Part shown: piece after piece, positions 19,868 to 30,717 of the stretch
Layout: the number at the start of each line of letters is the position of its first letter
How positions within the stretch are numbered: position 1 is the stretch's first letter
DNA from: Caballeronia turbans
GTDB taxonomy: Bacteria; Pseudomonadota; Gammaproteobacteria; Burkholderiales; Burkholderiaceae
Length of the DNA stretch: 64,000 nucleotides
Assembly: GCA_001544655.2 (NCBI GenBank)
Contig: FCOD02000034.1
Location: 1-64,000, forward strand
Direction of reading: 5' to 3'
The notes under the pieces: generated by a model
Database searches by the model: none
What the model was told of the DNA's origin: nothing
What the model saw: the letters and a program-made list of their open reading frames with translations, nothing else
Program-made: the position numbers and the translations under genes

Positions 19868-21184
19868 CTACCGATTAACCATTCGCGCCGGCACGCTCAA
19901 CGCGAGCACCGCGCCAAGCACGAGAAACCCCGCAAGCATATACATGCCGCTCGCAGTAGAAGCGGTCACCTGCTTGAGCCACCCGACGAGATAGGGACTC
20001 AAAAACCCGGCCAGGTTACCCAAAGAATTGATCATCGCAATCCCCGCCGCCGCGCCCGTCCCAGCGAGAAACGCCGTCGGCAGACTCCAGAACAAAGGCA
20101 ACGTAGTGAGAATGCCCATCGTCGCAAGCGTGAGGCCGATCATCGCGAGCGTCGTGTTCGACGCCCACACCACCGACAGCACCAGCCCGATCGCGCCGAT
20201 GAACGCCGGAATCGCGATATGCCAGCGGCGCTCGCCGGTCCGGTCCGCGCTGCGCGCCGCGTACAGCATGCCGATCACCGCCGCGCCATACGGAATCGCG
20301 GACAGCAGGCCGACCTGCAATGCATCGGAGACGCCCATCGACTTGATGATCGTCGGCAGCCAGAAGCTCACGCCGTAAAGACCCATCACGAACGAGAAGT
20401 AGATGAGGCTCATCAGCCAGACCTTCGGGCTCGACAGGATCTTGCCGAGCGGCAGATCTTCCTTCTCGACGTTATCCGCCGCGATATTGCGCTCGAGCAG
20501 TTCGCGTTCTTCCTGCGTGAGCCACTTCGCTTTCGCGATGCGGTCGTCGAGCATCGCGAGCACGACAAGACCGACCACGACCGACGGGATGCCTTCGAGC
20601 AAGAGCAGCCATTGCCAGCCGTGCCAGCCATGCACGCCGTCGAAACTCTTCATGATCCAGCCGCTGATCGGACCGCCGATCAGACCGGACAACGCGATGG
20701 CCGTCATGAAAAGCGTCGTCATGCGCCCGCGCCTGCGCGCCGGAAACCAGTACGTCAGATAAAGAATGATGCCGGGGAAGAAGCCCGCTTCCGCCGCGCC
20801 GAGCAGGAAGCGCATCACGTAGAACATCATCGGCGTCGTGATGAACATCGTGAGCGCGGAAATGATGCCCCACGAAATCATGATCCGCGCGATCCACACC
20901 CGCGCACCCACGCGATGCAGGATCACGTTGCTCGGTATCTCGAAGATGAAGTAGCCGAAGAAGAAGATGCCCGCGCCGAAGCCGTACACGGCGTCCGAGA
21001 GCTGCAGGTCTGCGGCCATCTGCAGTTTCGCGAAGCCGACATTCACGCGGTCCAGATACGCGACCACGTAGCAGATCAGCAAAAGCGGCGAGAGCCGCCA
21101 CGCGACCTTGCGATACGTGGCCTCCTCGAAGGCCGATGGCGCACCCGCGCCGGGGCGGGGCATGGGGTTGGCGGTGCTGGCCAT
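19868..21184 (-). CDS. MFS transporter, anion:cation symporter (tartrate-type) family
   Basis: A 438-residue, 12-segment inner-membrane permease. Family blocks are YLDRVNVGFAKLQM after the first segment, GFFFGYFIFEIPSN-type sequence near residue 75, and RFLLGAAEAGFFPGIILYLTYWFP near 125-145, typical of the ACS family (sugar-acid, tartrate and related organic anion importers). ATG 21184 has a good AGAGGAG ribosome site. Downstream of an aldehyde dehydrogenase and a short-chain dehydrogenase on the same strand, it probably imports the substrate they oxidise. The exact substrate is unknown. Confidence 0.88.
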   Translation of the reverse strand: MASTANPMPRPGAGAPSAFEEATYRKVAWRLSPLLLICYVVAYLDRVNVGFAKLQMAADLQLSDAVYGFGAGIFFFGYFIFEIPSNVILHRVGARVWIARIMISWGIISALTMFITTPMMFYVMRFLLGAAEAGFFPGIILYLTYWFPARRRGRMTTLFMTAIALSGLIGGPISGWIMKSFDGVHGWHGWQWLLLLEGIPSVVVGLVVLAMLDDRIAKAKWLTQEERELLERNIAADNVEKEDLPLGKILSSPKVWLMSLIYFSFVMGLYGVSFWLPTIIKSMGVSDALQVGLLSAIPYGAAVIGMLYAARSADRTGERRWHIAIPAFIGAIGLVLSVVWASNTTLAMIGLTLATMGILTTLPLFWSLPTAFLAGTGAAAGIAMINSLGNLAGFLSPYLVGWLKQVTASTASGMYMLAGFLVLGAVLALSVPARMVNR

Positions 21185-21323
21185 GTTGCTCGTCTCCTCT
21201 AGTTTTTTAGCGTTCGGCGTCGAGCGGATGGGCCCGCTCGCGATTACAGACGCGTAAGGATTCTAGCCCGTCGACATTCACGCCAAACGCTTGTTATTGC
21301 TAGGGAAAGCACGGATGTCCGGG

Positions 21324-21351
21324 CGCACGCCGCATCGTCGCGCGGCGTGCG
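21324..21351 (-). terminator. Hairpin after the short-chain dehydrogenase gene
   Basis: CGCACGCCGC (21324-21333) and GCGGCGTGCG (21342-21351) form a perfect 10-bp stem with an 8-base loop, 8 bases past the SDR stop. No T-run follows, so it may stabilise the 3' end or reduce, but not end, read-through into the MFS gene. Confidence 0.35.
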
Positions 21352-21359
21352 CGCATCGC

Positions 21360-22136
21360 TCAGACGCAGCGGCCGCCGTCCACTTCGAGGGCGACGCCCG
21401 TGATGAACTCGGCGTCGTCGGAGGCGAGGTAGAGCGCCGCGTTGGCGATGTCCTGCGGCGTCGAGAAGCGGCCGAGCGGAATCGTCGCGAGGAACTTGCG
21501 GCGGTTCTCGGGCGTGTCTTCCATGCCCATGAACTCGGAGAGCAGGGCGGTTTCGCCCATCACCGGATTGATGCAGTTCACGCGGATGCGATCCGGGCCC
21601 AGCTCCACCGCGAGCGCCTTGCTCGCGATGATCACCGCCGCCTTGCTGCCGTTGTACCAGACGAGTCCCGGGCGCGGCCGCACGCCCGCCGTCGACGCGA
21701 TATTGATGAACGCGCCGCCGCCCTGCTCGCGGAAGTACGGCACGAACTGCTCGACGCTCCAGTAGATGCTCTTCACGTTCACCGCATAGACGCGGTCGAA
21801 TTCGGCTTCGGTCACGTCGAGTACGGGCTTGTTGCGATGCGTCGTGCCCGCGTTGTTGACGACGACCTGCACGCTGCCGAAGTCCTGGATGGCCGCGTCG
21901 AAGAGCGTTTGCCAGTCGGCGCGCCGGGTGACGTCGCCCGCCACGGCGATCGCGCGGCCGTGCTTCACTTCCGGCGACGACGCGAGCGCGATTTCGCTCG
22001 CCACACGTTCGGCCGCCGGGCCGTTGAGATCGTTGACGACGACGTTCGCCCCCTCGCGCGCGAAGGTCTTCGCGATGCCTTCGCCGAAGCCCGAGCCGCC
22101 GCCCGTCACGATCACGGTTTTGCCTTGCAGTCGCAT
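21360..22136 (-). CDS. Short-chain dehydrogenase/reductase
   Basis: A 258-residue classical SDR. The NAD(P) motif TGGGSGFGEGIA (residues 11-22), NNAG, the active-site Tyr-Lys pair in YNGSKAAV and the preceding catalytic serine region NIASTAG are all present. The acidic residue after the second strand (VVVNDLNG) suggests NAD(H) preference. It starts 15 bp after the aldehyde dehydrogenase, so a two-step alcohol-to-acid oxidation by this pair is plausible. The substrate is unknown. Confidence 0.9.
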   Translation of the reverse strand: MRLQGKTVIVTGGGSGFGEGIAKTFAREGANVVVNDLNGPAAERVASEIALASSPEVKHGRAIAVAGDVTRRADWQTLFDAAIQDFGSVQVVVNNAGTTHRNKPVLDVTEAEFDRVYAVNVKSIYWSVEQFVPYFREQGGGAFINIASTAGVRPRPGLVWYNGSKAAVIIASKALAVELGPDRIRVNCINPVMGETALLSEFMGMEDTPENRRKFLATIPLGRFSTPQDIANAALYLASDDAEFITGVALEVDGGRCV

Positions 22137-22151
22137 GCCTGTCTCCGTTAT

Positions 22152-23591
22152 TTACCCATGTTTGATGGCGATGGTCTTCAGCGTCGTGAAGCCGTACAGC
22201 GCTTCGAAACCTTTCTCGCGTCCATGCCCGGAATGCTTCACGCCGCCGAACGGCAATTCGATGCCGCCGCCCGCGCCGTAGTTGTTGATGAACACCTGCC
22301 CCGAGCGCACGCGGCGCGCGAGGCGCATCTGCCGCGCGCCGTCGCGTGTCCAGATTCCGGCTACGAGGCCGTAGTCGGTGCCATTGGCGAGTTTCAGCGC
22401 ATCGGCTTCGTCGTCGAAGGGCATCGCGGCGAGCACCGGGCCGAACACTTCCTCGCGCGCGAGACGGTGCGTCGGCGGGACGTCGCGCAGCAACGTGGGC
22501 GCCTGATAGAAGCCCGCTTCGGGCGCATCGCCCACGACTTCGCCGTGCGCGGCCATCGGGATGCCGTCGTGCTGCGCATCGGATAGAAAGTCCCACACGC
22601 GCTGCTGCTGCTTCGCGCTGATGAGCGGGCCGCAGTCGAGATCGAGCTTGCTCGGACCGACCTTCAGCGCCGCGAACGCCTGCGACAGCCGCTCGAGCAG
22701 CGGCTCGTAGGCCGCGCGTTCGATCAGCACGCGGCTGCCCGCCGAGCATGTCTGCCCCGCGTTCTGCACGATCGCGGCGACGAGCACGGGCAGCGCGGCG
22801 TCGAAATCGGCATCGGCGAACACGATCTGCGGCGACTTGCCGCCCAGTTCGAGTGTCACGGGGACGTGGTTATCGGCGGCCATCTTGGTGACGGCCGCGC
22901 CCGTCGCGGGCGAACCCGTAAACGAGATGTGGTCGATGCCCGGATGCCGCGCGAGCGCCGCTCCCGCTTCGTGCCCGTAGCCGGTGACGATATTGAGCGC
23001 GCCGTCGGGCAGGCCCGCTTCCGCCGCCAGTTCGGCGATGCGCAACAGCGACAGGCACGCGTCTTCGGCCGGCTTCGCGACGCACGCATTGCCGGTTGCG
23101 AGCGCGGCGCCGACGCTGCGCCCGAAAATCTGCAGCGGATAGTTCCACGGCACGATATGGCCCGTCACGCCGTGCGGCTCGCGGATCGTGAGCACGGTAT
23201 AGCCGGATTGATAGGGCAGGGTTTCGCCGTGCAGCTTGTCGGCGGCGCCCGCGTAGAACTCGAAGTAGCGCGCGATGCCGGTGGCGTCGGCGCGCGCCTG
23301 TCTGAGCGGCTTGCCGGTGTCGCGCGCCTCGATCTGCGCGATTTCCTCGTGGCACGCGCCAATCAGCATCGACAGGCGCGCGAGGATGCGTCCGCGCTCG
23401 GCGGCGCTCATCGCGCCCCAGTCGCCTTCGAACGCGGCGCGGGCGGCGGCGACGGCGAGGTCGATGTCGGCCGCCGAGCCGCGCGCGATCTGCGCGAAGA
23501 TCTGCCCGTCCGACGGATCGACGACGGGGATCGTCTCCCTGCCCGATGGCGCGACCCATCGGTTGTTGATGAAATGCTTCGCGTCTTCCAT
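22152..23591 (-). CDS. NAD(P)-dependent aldehyde dehydrogenase
   Basis: A 479-residue ALDH-superfamily enzyme. Visible are [10 protein letters not shown] (the Asn of the oxyanion hole), FTGSPATG (cofactor loop), [10 protein letters not shown] (general-base Glu) and [12 protein letters not shown] (catalytic Cys). The start is ATG 23591 with AGGAG upstream; the longer frame is rejected. It is first in a minus-strand ALDH-SDR-MFS set that probably degrades an alcohol or sugar derivative. Confidence 0.93.
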   Translation of the reverse strand: MEDAKHFINNRWVAPSGRETIPVVDPSDGQIFAQIARGSAADIDLAVAAARAAFEGDWGAMSAAERGRILARLSMLIGACHEEIAQIEARDTGKPLRQARADATGIARYFEFYAGAADKLHGETLPYQSGYTVLTIREPHGVTGHIVPWNYPLQIFGRSVGAALATGNACVAKPAEDACLSLLRIAELAAEAGLPDGALNIVTGYGHEAGAALARHPGIDHISFTGSPATGAAVTKMAADNHVPVTLELGGKSPQIVFADADFDAALPVLVAAIVQNAGQTCSAGSRVLIERAAYEPLLERLSQAFAALKVGPSKLDLDCGPLISAKQQQRVWDFLSDAQHDGIPMAAHGEVVGDAPEAGFYQAPTLLRDVPPTHRLAREEVFGPVLAAMPFDDEADALKLANGTDYGLVAGIWTRDGARQMRLARRVRSGQVFINNYGAGGGIELPFGGVKHSGHGREKGFEALYGFTTLKTIAIKHG

Positions 23592-23701
23592 GCACGTCTC
23601 CTGAAATCGGGTTTCTGCTGCTGGAATTCGATGCTGAATCCGATTATCGCGCCAACGCCCGGCGCGCGCCGTGCGTGCAAAGGACGCGCAAACCGATTGG
23701 C

Positions 23702-23707
23702 TATAAT
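23702..23707 (+). promoter_or_regulatory. Candidate -10 element for ppa
   Basis: A perfect TATAAT lies 103 bases upstream of the ppa start, in the region between ppa and the divergent aldehyde dehydrogenase gene. No good -35 sequence is visible at 16-18 bases. Confidence 0.4.
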
Positions 23708-23809
23708 GACGCAATCAAGCATCCACACGCGCGAGGGTTGCGCGGTTCGTCCAGGGACCGTCCGCCCGTGCGATTCCATCTCCGACCTCAACTTCTCCAG
23801 AGAGTGCTC

Positions 23810-24337
23810 ATGAGCTTCAACAACGTACCTCCCGGCCGTGATCTCCCCCAGGATTTCAACGTCATCATCGAGATTCCCGCGCAAAGCGATCCGGTCAAAT
23901 ACGAAGCGGACAAGGACATGGGCCTGCTCGTCGTCGACCGCTTCATCGGCACCGGCATGCGCTATCCGGCCAACTATGGCTTCATTCCGCAAACGCTCTC
24001 CGGTGACGGCGACCCGGTCGACGTGCTCGTCATCACGCCGTTTCCGCTGCTCGCAGGTTCGGTCGTGCGCGCGCGTGCGCTCGGCATGCTGCAGATGACC
24101 GATGAATCCGGCGTGGATGCGAAGCTCGTCGCGGTGCCGCACGACAAGATCTGCCCGATGACGGCGAACATCAAGTCGATCGACGACGTGCCCGAATACC
24201 TGAAGGACCAGATCAAGCACTTCTTCGAGAACTACAAGGCGCTCGAAAAGGGCAAGTGGGTGAAGGTCGAAGGCTGGGCGGGCATCGACGCCGCGCACAA
24301 GGAAATCTCTGAAGGCGTCGCGAACTTCAAGAAGTAA
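23810..24337 (+). CDS. ppa: Inorganic pyrophosphatase
   Basis: A 175-residue family I soluble pyrophosphatase that hydrolyses PPi and pulls biosynthetic reactions forward. The signature DGDPVDVLV is present (about residues 65-73), as are [12 protein letters not shown] and [13 protein letters not shown]. The length is normal. ATG 23810 was chosen over an upstream frame start. A strong terminator follows. Confidence 0.97.
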   Translation: MSFNNVPPGRDLPQDFNVIIEIPAQSDPVKYEADKDMGLLVVDRFIGTGMRYPANYGFIPQTLSGDGDPVDVLVITPFPLLAGSVVRARALGMLQMTDESGVDAKLVAVPHDKICPMTANIKSIDDVPEYLKDQIKHFFENYKALEKGKWVKVEGWAGIDAAHKEISEGVANFKK

Positions 24338-24352
24338 GCGCGCTTTTTGACG

Positions 24353-24390
24353 AAACGCCGCCGCGTTGCCGAAACGCGGCGGCGTTTTTT
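24353..24390. terminator. Bidirectional terminator after ppa
   Basis: AAACGCCGCCGCGTT (24353-24367) and AACGCGGCGGCGTTT (24373-24387) form a 15-bp stem with a 5-base loop, followed by TTTATT on the plus strand. It lies between the convergent ppa and GIY-YIG genes. Confidence 0.85.
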
Positions 24391-24682
24391 ATTCTTCTTC
24401 GCTTGCTTCGGTCTGGGGCAGCAACGATTCGAGCGTCCGCTCTCCCGCGATCAACGCGCGCTTCTGCTGCACGCTCAGACGCTTCACACGATATTCGGCG
24501 CGCAACGCCTCCGATCTCCCTGCCAATTCGAACGACGCCAGCACTCGGAGAGGTTTCCTTGCACGCGTATAGCGCGCGCCCTTGCCGCTCGCATGCGCGC
24601 AGAAGCGCGCTTCGACGTCCGTCGCGATCCCCGTATAGAGGCTGCCGTCGGCGCATTCGATCAGATAGAGGAACCACGGCAT
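24389..24682 (-). CDS. GIY-YIG nuclease family protein (UPF0213-like)
   Basis: About 97 residues from ATG 24682. The GIY-YIG core appears as WFLYLIECADGSLYTGIATD, with the catalytic Arg and downstream GKGARYTRAR. Members are small single-domain endonuclease-fold proteins of unclear role, possibly in DNA repair. In-frame upstream starts at 24721 (ATG) and 24817 (GTG) would add up to 45 Arg/Ala-rich residues; the family usually begins at the YLIEC block, so I chose the short form. No ribosome site is convincing for any start. Confidence 0.75.
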   Translation of the reverse strand: MPWFLYLIECADGSLYTGIATDVEARFCAHASGKGARYTRARKPLRVLASFELAGRSEALRAEYRVKRLSVQQKRALIAGERTLESLLPQTEASEEE

Positions 24683-24853
24683 TGCGTTGGGCCGGCGCTC
24701 GATGAATGATTTGCCGCGCATTATCGCCGAAAGCACCGCGTCGGGGCGCTTTTGTCCGCTTCGGCGTGCTGCTTCGACTTGCGCGAGAATAGCCGCTTTC
24801 GGGCGCCGCTTTTGCACGGCTCGCGCTCATCGATATTTCAGCGAGGTAGCCTG

Positions 24854-25996
24854 TTGAATCGCGAGGTCGAAATTCATGTAGTCGATGCGCTGGACGAAAT
24901 TCCGGCCGACGACTGGAACCGGCTCGCCGGCGATAACCCGTTCGTGCGTCACGCGTTTCTCTCGGCGTTGCAGGAAACGGGCTGCGCCGTCAAGCGCACC
25001 GGCTGGCGCGCGCATCATCTGATATTGAAGCGCGGCGGCGAATTCGCCGGCGCAATGCCGCTCTATCTGAAATCGCATTCGCGCGGCGAGTATGTGTTCG
25101 ATCACGCCTGGGCCGACGCCTTCGAGCGCCACGGCTTGCGCTATTACCCGAAGGCGCTGTCCGCCGTGCCGTTTTCGCCGGTGACGGGGCCGCGCCTCAT
25201 CGCCGCGCATCACGAGGATCGCGTGTTGCTCGCGCGTGGCGCCATCGAATTGACGCGGCGTCTCGAACTGTCGTCGCTGCATGTGCTGTTTCCGCACGCG
25301 CAGGACGTCGAGGCGCTGACCGACGCGGGCTACATGCTGCGCGAAGGCGTGCAGTTTCACTGGGAAAACCTGCCCGGCGACGGCTACGCGAACTTCGACG
25401 CCTTTCTCGCGACGATGAGCCACGACAAGCGCAAGAAAGTGAAGCAGGACCGCCGGCGCGTGACGCAAGCGGGCGTGACGTACACGTGGCTGCGCGGCGC
25501 GCAGATCGACGAAAGCGCGCTCGACTTCTTCTACGATTGCTACGACAACACGTATCGCGAGCACTGGAACGCGCCATATCTGTCGCGCGAATTCTTCGGC
25601 CAGATTCACGCCAGCGCGCCCGACAGCATGCTGCTCGTGATCGCCGAAGCAGACGGCGAGCGGCTCGCGTGCGCGCTCAACATGATCGGCGGCGACACGA
25701 TGTACGGCCGTTACTGGGGCACCCGCGAATTCATCTCGGGGCTGCACTTCGAGACGTGCTACATGCAGGGCATCGCGTATTGCATCGAGCACGGGCTCGC
25801 GCGCTTCGAGGGCGGCGCGCAGGGCGTGCACAAGATGTCGCGCGGTCTCCTGCCGACGCCGACATGGTCCGCTCACTGGATCGCCGACCAGCGTTTCGCG
25901 CACGCGATCGCCGAGTTTCTCGATGCCGAGACGCAGGCAATGGATCAGCATATCGAGGAACTCGAAGCGCATACGCCGTTCAGGAAGAAGACGTGA
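24854..25996 (+). CDS. GNAT-superfamily, FemAB-like protein (peptidoglycan-type acyltransferase family)
   Basis: A 380-residue protein with FemAB/GNAT-type blocks: [15 protein letters not shown] (about 200-214), [11 protein letters not shown], and [26 protein letters not shown] near 300-325, typical of the DUF482-like family. It probably transfers an acyl or aminoacyl group, but substrate and pathway are unknown. The start is TTG 24854 with GAGGT as ribosome site; the upstream frame reads through another gene's leader. nadE follows within 45 bp on the same strand. Confidence 0.8.
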   Translation: MNREVEIHVVDALDEIPADDWNRLAGDNPFVRHAFLSALQETGCAVKRTGWRAHHLILKRGGEFAGAMPLYLKSHSRGEYVFDHAWADAFERHGLRYYPKALSAVPFSPVTGPRLIAAHHEDRVLLARGAIELTRRLELSSLHVLFPHAQDVEALTDAGYMLREGVQFHWENLPGDGYANFDAFLATMSHDKRKKVKQDRRRVTQAGVTYTWLRGAQIDESALDFFYDCYDNTYREHWNAPYLSREFFGQIHASAPDSMLLVIAEADGERLACALNMIGGDTMYGRYWGTREFISGLHFETCYMQGIAYCIEHGLARFEGGAQGVHKMSRGLLPTPTWSAHWIADQRFAHAIAEFLDAETQAMDQHIEELEAHTPFRKKT

Positions 25997-26039
25997 TGCG
26001 ATAATCGACGAGACCTTTCGTTGCAATACGCGCACATCC

Positions 26040-28103
26040 ATGTCGACCATGAACAGAAACTTCTTCAACCTGTACAGCCACGACTTCGCGCGCGTCGCGG
26101 TCGGCGTTCCGGCCTGCAAAGTGGCCGATCCGGCGTTCAATGCGGCGCAGACGATCGAGCTGGCGAGAGAGGCCGCCGCGCGCGGCGCGGTGCTCGTCGC
26201 GTTTCCCGAGCTCGGCATTTCCGCCTACACGTGCGACGATCTCTTCCATCAGCGCGCGTTGCTCGATGCCTGCGAAGACGCACTGCAAAGCATTCTGGAC
26301 GCGTCGAAGGGACTGAATATCGCGATGATCGTCGGCGCGCCGATCAAGGCGGAGCACAAGCTCTTCAATTGCGCGATCGTCATCGCCGACGGATTCATTC
26401 GCGGCGTCGTGCCGAAGAGTTATCTGCCGAACTACGGCGAGTTTTACGAGGCGCGTCAGTTCAGCCCCGCCGATGCCGCGGCGACGAACACGCTCACGCT
26501 CTGCGGTCAGGACGTGCCGTTCGGCGCATCGCTGCTGTTTCAGATCAAGGATCTTCCGCTCTTCAGATTTCACGTCGAGATTTGCGAGGACGTGTGGGTG
26601 CCGATTCCGCCGTCGTCGTTCGCGGCGCTCGCCGGCGCCACCGTGCTCGTGAATCTGTCGGCGTCGAATATCGTCGTGGGCAAGTCGGCGTATCGGCATC
26701 AGCTCGTCGGGCAGCAGTCCGCGCGTTGCGTCGCGGCGTATCTGTACACCTCGGCGGGCAATGGCGAATCGTCCACCGATCTGGCCTGGGACGGGCAGGG
26801 CCTCATCTACGAGAACGGCGAACTGCTCGCGGAGTCCGAGCGCTTCTCGGATCAGTCACATCTGATCTTCGCGGATGTCGATCTCGAACGGCTCTCGCGC
26901 GAACGCATGAGACAAACCACGTTCGGCCGCTCGACGCACCGGCACGCACACGAAGTCGAACAATTCGATGTCGTCGAATTTCCGCTGGCGGTGCCGGCCG
27001 ACGAGAAGCTGCCGCTCGAACGTCGCGTCGCGCGCTTTCCCTACGTACCCGCCGACGCCGCGCGCCGCGACGAGCGATGCAACGAGGTGTACAACATTCA
27101 GGTGCAGGCGCTGTTGCAGCGGCTTCAGTCGTCGGGCATGTCGAAGGTCGTCATCGGCATTTCGGGCGGGCTCGACTCGACGCATGCACTGCTCGTGTGC
27201 GCGAAGGCGATGGACCGTCTCGGCTTGCCGCGCGCCAATATCCTCGCCTACACGATGCCGGGCTTCGCAACGAGCGATCGCACGCTGCGGCAGGCGCGCG
27301 AGCTGATGGAAGTCGTCGGCTGCACGGCAAGCGAGATCGACATCCGGCCGAGTTGCGTGCAGATGCTCTCGGACATCGGCCATCCGCACAGTTCGGGCGC
27401 AGAGCAGTACGACATCACGTATGAAAACGTTCAGGCCGGCGAGCGCACGAGCCATCTGTTCAGGCTCGCGAATCTGAACAACGCGATCGTCATCGGCACG
27501 GGCGACCTGAGCGAGCTCGCACTCGGCTGGTGCACCTACGGCGTGGGCGATCACATGTCCCACTACAACGTCAACGCGAGCGTGCCGAAGACCTTGATCA
27601 CGCATCTGGTGCGCTGGGTCGCGGAGTCGGGGCAGATCGGCGGCGCCGGAACCGATGTGCTCGAAAACATCCTGAGCACCGACATCAGTCCGGAACTCAT
27701 TCCCGGCAAGACGAGCGGCGTGGTCGAGCAGAAGACGGAGAGCGTCATCGGTCCGTACGAACTGCAGGACTTCAACCTCTACTACACGTTGCGCTTCGGA
27801 TTTGCACCAACGAAGGTCGCGTTCCTCGCGCTGCATGCATGGCGCAACCGCGATGCGGGCGCGTGGCCGGAAGGTCCGACAGTCGCGCGGAATCAGTACG
27901 ACCTCGGCGAGATCCGCAAGAATCTGCGGATATTTCTCGATCGGTTCTTCCGCACGAGCCAGTTCAAGCGGTCATGCATACCGAACGCGCCGAAGGTCGG
28001 CTCGGGCGGCTCGCTTTCTCCGCGCGGCGACTGGCGTGCGCCGAGCGACGCACAGGCAACGGTATGGCTCAAGGACCTCGAACGCGTTCCTGCGAAAGAG
28101 TGA
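26040..28103 (+). CDS. nadE: Glutamine-dependent NAD+ synthetase
   Basis: A 687-residue two-domain enzyme converting deamido-NAD+ to NAD+ with glutamine as ammonia donor. The nitrilase-type glutaminase domain has the E57-K126-C182 triad (FPELG, PKSYLP, EICEDVW). The synthetase domain has the ATP loop SGGLDS (375-380) and later [16 protein letters not shown]. The two-domain form is longer than the ammonia-only NadE of some bacteria. ATG 26040 is used; an ATG three codons on is an alternative. glnB follows 150 bp downstream. Confidence 0.95.
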   Translation: MSTMNRNFFNLYSHDFARVAVGVPACKVADPAFNAAQTIELAREAAARGAVLVAFPELGISAYTCDDLFHQRALLDACEDALQSILDASKGLNIAMIVGAPIKAEHKLFNCAIVIADGFIRGVVPKSYLPNYGEFYEARQFSPADAAATNTLTLCGQDVPFGASLLFQIKDLPLFRFHVEICEDVWVPIPPSSFAALAGATVLVNLSASNIVVGKSAYRHQLVGQQSARCVAAYLYTSAGNGESSTDLAWDGQGLIYENGELLAESERFSDQSHLIFADVDLERLSRERMRQTTFGRSTHRHAHEVEQFDVVEFPLAVPADEKLPLERRVARFPYVPADAARRDERCNEVYNIQVQALLQRLQSSGMSKVVIGISGGLDSTHALLVCAKAMDRLGLPRANILAYTMPGFATSDRTLRQARELMEVVGCTASEIDIRPSCVQMLSDIGHPHSSGAEQYDITYENVQAGERTSHLFRLANLNNAIVIGTGDLSELALGWCTYGVGDHMSHYNVNASVPKTLITHLVRWVAESGQIGGAGTDVLENILSTDISPELIPGKTSGVVEQKTESVIGPYELQDFNLYYTLRFGFAPTKVAFLALHAWRNRDAGAWPEGPTVARNQYDLGEIRKNLRIFLDRFFRTSQFKRSCIPNAPKVGSGGSLSPRGDWRAPSDAQATVWLKDLERVPAKE

Positions 28104-28229
28104 TGGCGCGCGAAATTCCGTCATTACATGGCCACCTCGCGATTTTCCGGACGGCTTGCTCGATGAAACGCGGCTAGAATCGAAACCATCTGCCCCACGC
28201 GGGGCACGACGTTTTTTTCGAACCCTTGA

Positions 28230-28592
<363 letters not shown>

Positions 28593-28627
28593 GCGCCGCG
28601 TTTCGTCACGTCGATCGCGCCATCCCG

Positions 28628-28656
28628 GCCCGCCGTTCGCGCGGGCTTTCTTTTTC
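28628..28656 (+). terminator. Terminator after glnB
   Basis: GCCCGC (28628-28633) and GCGGGC (28641-28646) form a stem with a 7-base loop, followed by TTTCTTTTT, about 35 bases after the glnB stop. Confidence 0.75.
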
Positions 28657-28799
28657 TTCTTTCGCTTCGTGCATGCACCAGCGCGATGCGCCTCCTCGCT
28701 CCGGACTTTTTTGAGCCGGCATTATTGCCTGGGCGCAGGATTGTCCCATCCGTGCTGTAACATCGAATTCCTGGTTATATTTTTGTAAGGAATTGTTTG

Positions 28800-30557
28800 A
28801 TGCATCACGCGATAGGCTTCATTCAGGATCTCGCGGTGATCATGGCTATCGCGGGCGTCGTGACAGTGCTGTTCCACCGTCTGCGGCAGCCGGTCGTCCT
28901 GGGCTATATCGCCGCGGGCGTGATCATCGGGCCGTACACCCCGCCGTTCAATCTCATTCACGACGAAGCGACGATCCAGACGCTCGGCGAACTCGGTGTC
29001 GTGTTCCTGATGTTCTCGCTCGGGCTCGAATTCAGCCTGCGCAAGCTCTTCAAGGTCGGCGCGACGGCGTTCGTCGCGGCGCTCTCGGAGATCGTGCTGA
29101 TGATCTGGGTCGGCTACGAGATCGGGCGATGGTTCGGCTGGACCGCGATGGACTCGCTCTTTCTCGGCGCGATGCTCGCGATCTCGTCGACGACGATCAT
29201 CGTAAAGGCGCTCTCCGAACTCGGCATGAAGGGCGAGCACTTCGCGCAGATCGTGTTCGGCATTCTGATCGTCGAGGATATCCTCGCTATCGCGATGCTC
29301 GTGCTGCTCTCCGGGATCGCGCAGACGGGCTCGGTGAGCGCGGGCGTCGCCGTAGTCACGCTCGGCAAGCTGTTGCTCTTCATGACGGTTTCGCTCGTCG
29401 TGGGCATTCTGACGGTGCCGCGCGCGCTCAATTACGTGGCGCGCGCGAAGAGCGACGAGATGCTGCTCGTCACCGTGCTCGGCTTCTGCTTCGGCTTCTG
29501 CCTGCTCGTCGTGAAGCTCGACTATTCGATTGCGCTCGGCGCGTTCCTGATCGGCGCGATCATGGCGGAATCGAAGCATCTCGCGCGCATCGAGCATCTG
29601 ATCGCGCCCGTGCGCGACATGTTTTCGGCGATCTTCTTCGTGACCATCGGCCTGCTGCTGAATCCGTCCGTGCTCGTCGATTACGCGTGGCCAATCGCAG
29701 TCATCACCTTCGCCGTGGTGCTCGGCAAGATCGTCTCGTGCGGGCTCGGCACGTTCCTCGCGGGCAAGGACGGGCGCACGTCGATGCGTGTCGGCATGAG
29801 CGTCTCGCAGATCGGCGAGTTCTCTTTCATCATCGCCTCGCTCGGGCTGTCGCTCAAGGTCACGAGCAGCTTTCTCTATCCGATCGCGGTGGCCGTGTCC
29901 GCGCTTACGACGCTCTTCACGCCGTATCTGATCCGCGCCGCCGATCCGCTCACGATGCGCCTCGCCCGTGCGATGCCCGCGCCGCTCGCGCATACCTTCG
30001 GACTCTATTCGCAGTGGCTCGCGAGCCTCACGCCCGTCTCCGGCGGCCCGACGCTCTTCTCGATGACGCGGCGCATCGTCCTGCAGATCGCGGTGAATCT
30101 CGCGCTCGTCGCGGCGATTTTCCTCGGCGCGTCGTATTCGGCGCCTTTCGCGTCGGGCTATCTGGCGCGCTGGCTCGACACCGACAACGCGCGGCGCGTC
30201 GTGCTGTGGAGCGCGGCGCTCGTGATCGCGCTGCCGTTTCTGGTCGCGGTGTATCGCAAGCTCGAATCGCTCGCGCTGCTGCTCGCCGAAGTGAGCGTGC
30301 AGCCCGCGAAAGCGGGGCGCTTCACGCGCGCGATCCGCTCGGCGATCTCCGGGCTCATTCCGATCGTCGCGATGTTCGGCGTCTTTCTGCTCGTCGCGGC
30401 GCTGTCGGGCGGCATCCTGCCGCCGTTCGGCCTGATGGTCGGCGTGCTGCTGTGCGCGGCGCTCCTGCTGACGGTGTTGTGGCGCTGGTGCGTGAAAATC
30501 CACGCGACGATGCAGATCGCCTTGCGCGAGACTTTCGAGGAACCGCGCGACCATTGA
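28800..30557 (+). CDS. Kef-type cation:proton antiporter (CPA2 family)
   Basis: A 585-residue inner-membrane antiporter with about 12-13 hydrophobic segments. Blocks GELGVVFLMFSLGLEFSLRKL and SSTTIIVKALSELGMKGEHFAQIVFGILIVEDILAI (residues 75-170) identify the Na+/H+ exchanger-like domain. It has no C-terminal RCK/TrkA-N nucleotide-binding domain, so it is not a full KefB/KefC; an extra C-terminal hydrophobic region replaces it. Whether it moves K+ or Na+ is uncertain. ATG 28800 has AAGGA eight bases upstream; a TTG codon directly precedes it. Confidence 0.85.
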   Translation: MHHAIGFIQDLAVIMAIAGVVTVLFHRLRQPVVLGYIAAGVIIGPYTPPFNLIHDEATIQTLGELGVVFLMFSLGLEFSLRKLFKVGATAFVAALSEIVLMIWVGYEIGRWFGWTAMDSLFLGAMLAISSTTIIVKALSELGMKGEHFAQIVFGILIVEDILAIAMLVLLSGIAQTGSVSAGVAVVTLGKLLLFMTVSLVVGILTVPRALNYVARAKSDEMLLVTVLGFCFGFCLLVVKLDYSIALGAFLIGAIMAESKHLARIEHLIAPVRDMFSAIFFVTIGLLLNPSVLVDYAWPIAVITFAVVLGKIVSCGLGTFLAGKDGRTSMRVGMSVSQIGEFSFIIASLGLSLKVTSSFLYPIAVAVSALTTLFTPYLIRAADPLTMRLARAMPAPLAHTFGLYSQWLASLTPVSGGPTLFSMTRRIVLQIAVNLALVAAIFLGASYSAPFASGYLARWLDTDNARRVVLWSAALVIALPFLVAVYRKLESLALLLAEVSVQPAKAGRFTRAIRSAISGLIPIVAMFGVFLLVAALSGGILPPFGLMVGVLLCAALLLTVLWRWCVKIHATMQIALRETFEEPRDH

Positions 30558-30641
30558 CGGCTTTCTTCACGGGATTGCCCTTACAGCGGCTGAAGGGTTC
30601 CCCGCGATAATGTGAGCCGATGTGACCAAATGTTTGCTGGT

Positions 30642-30670
30642 TTGCCCCGTGCCGGTCTGAGGCGGATAAT
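30642..30670 (+). promoter_or_regulatory. Candidate sigma-70 promoter for the C26 hydrolase gene
   Basis: TTGCCC (30642-30647), a 17-base spacer and GATAAT (30665-30670) lie 48 bases upstream of the start codon at 30718. Confidence 0.5.
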
Positions 30671-30717
30671 CGGAGTCTGTGCATTCTCCTTATGGCGTTC
30701 GAGCGCCTGAATCCGGA

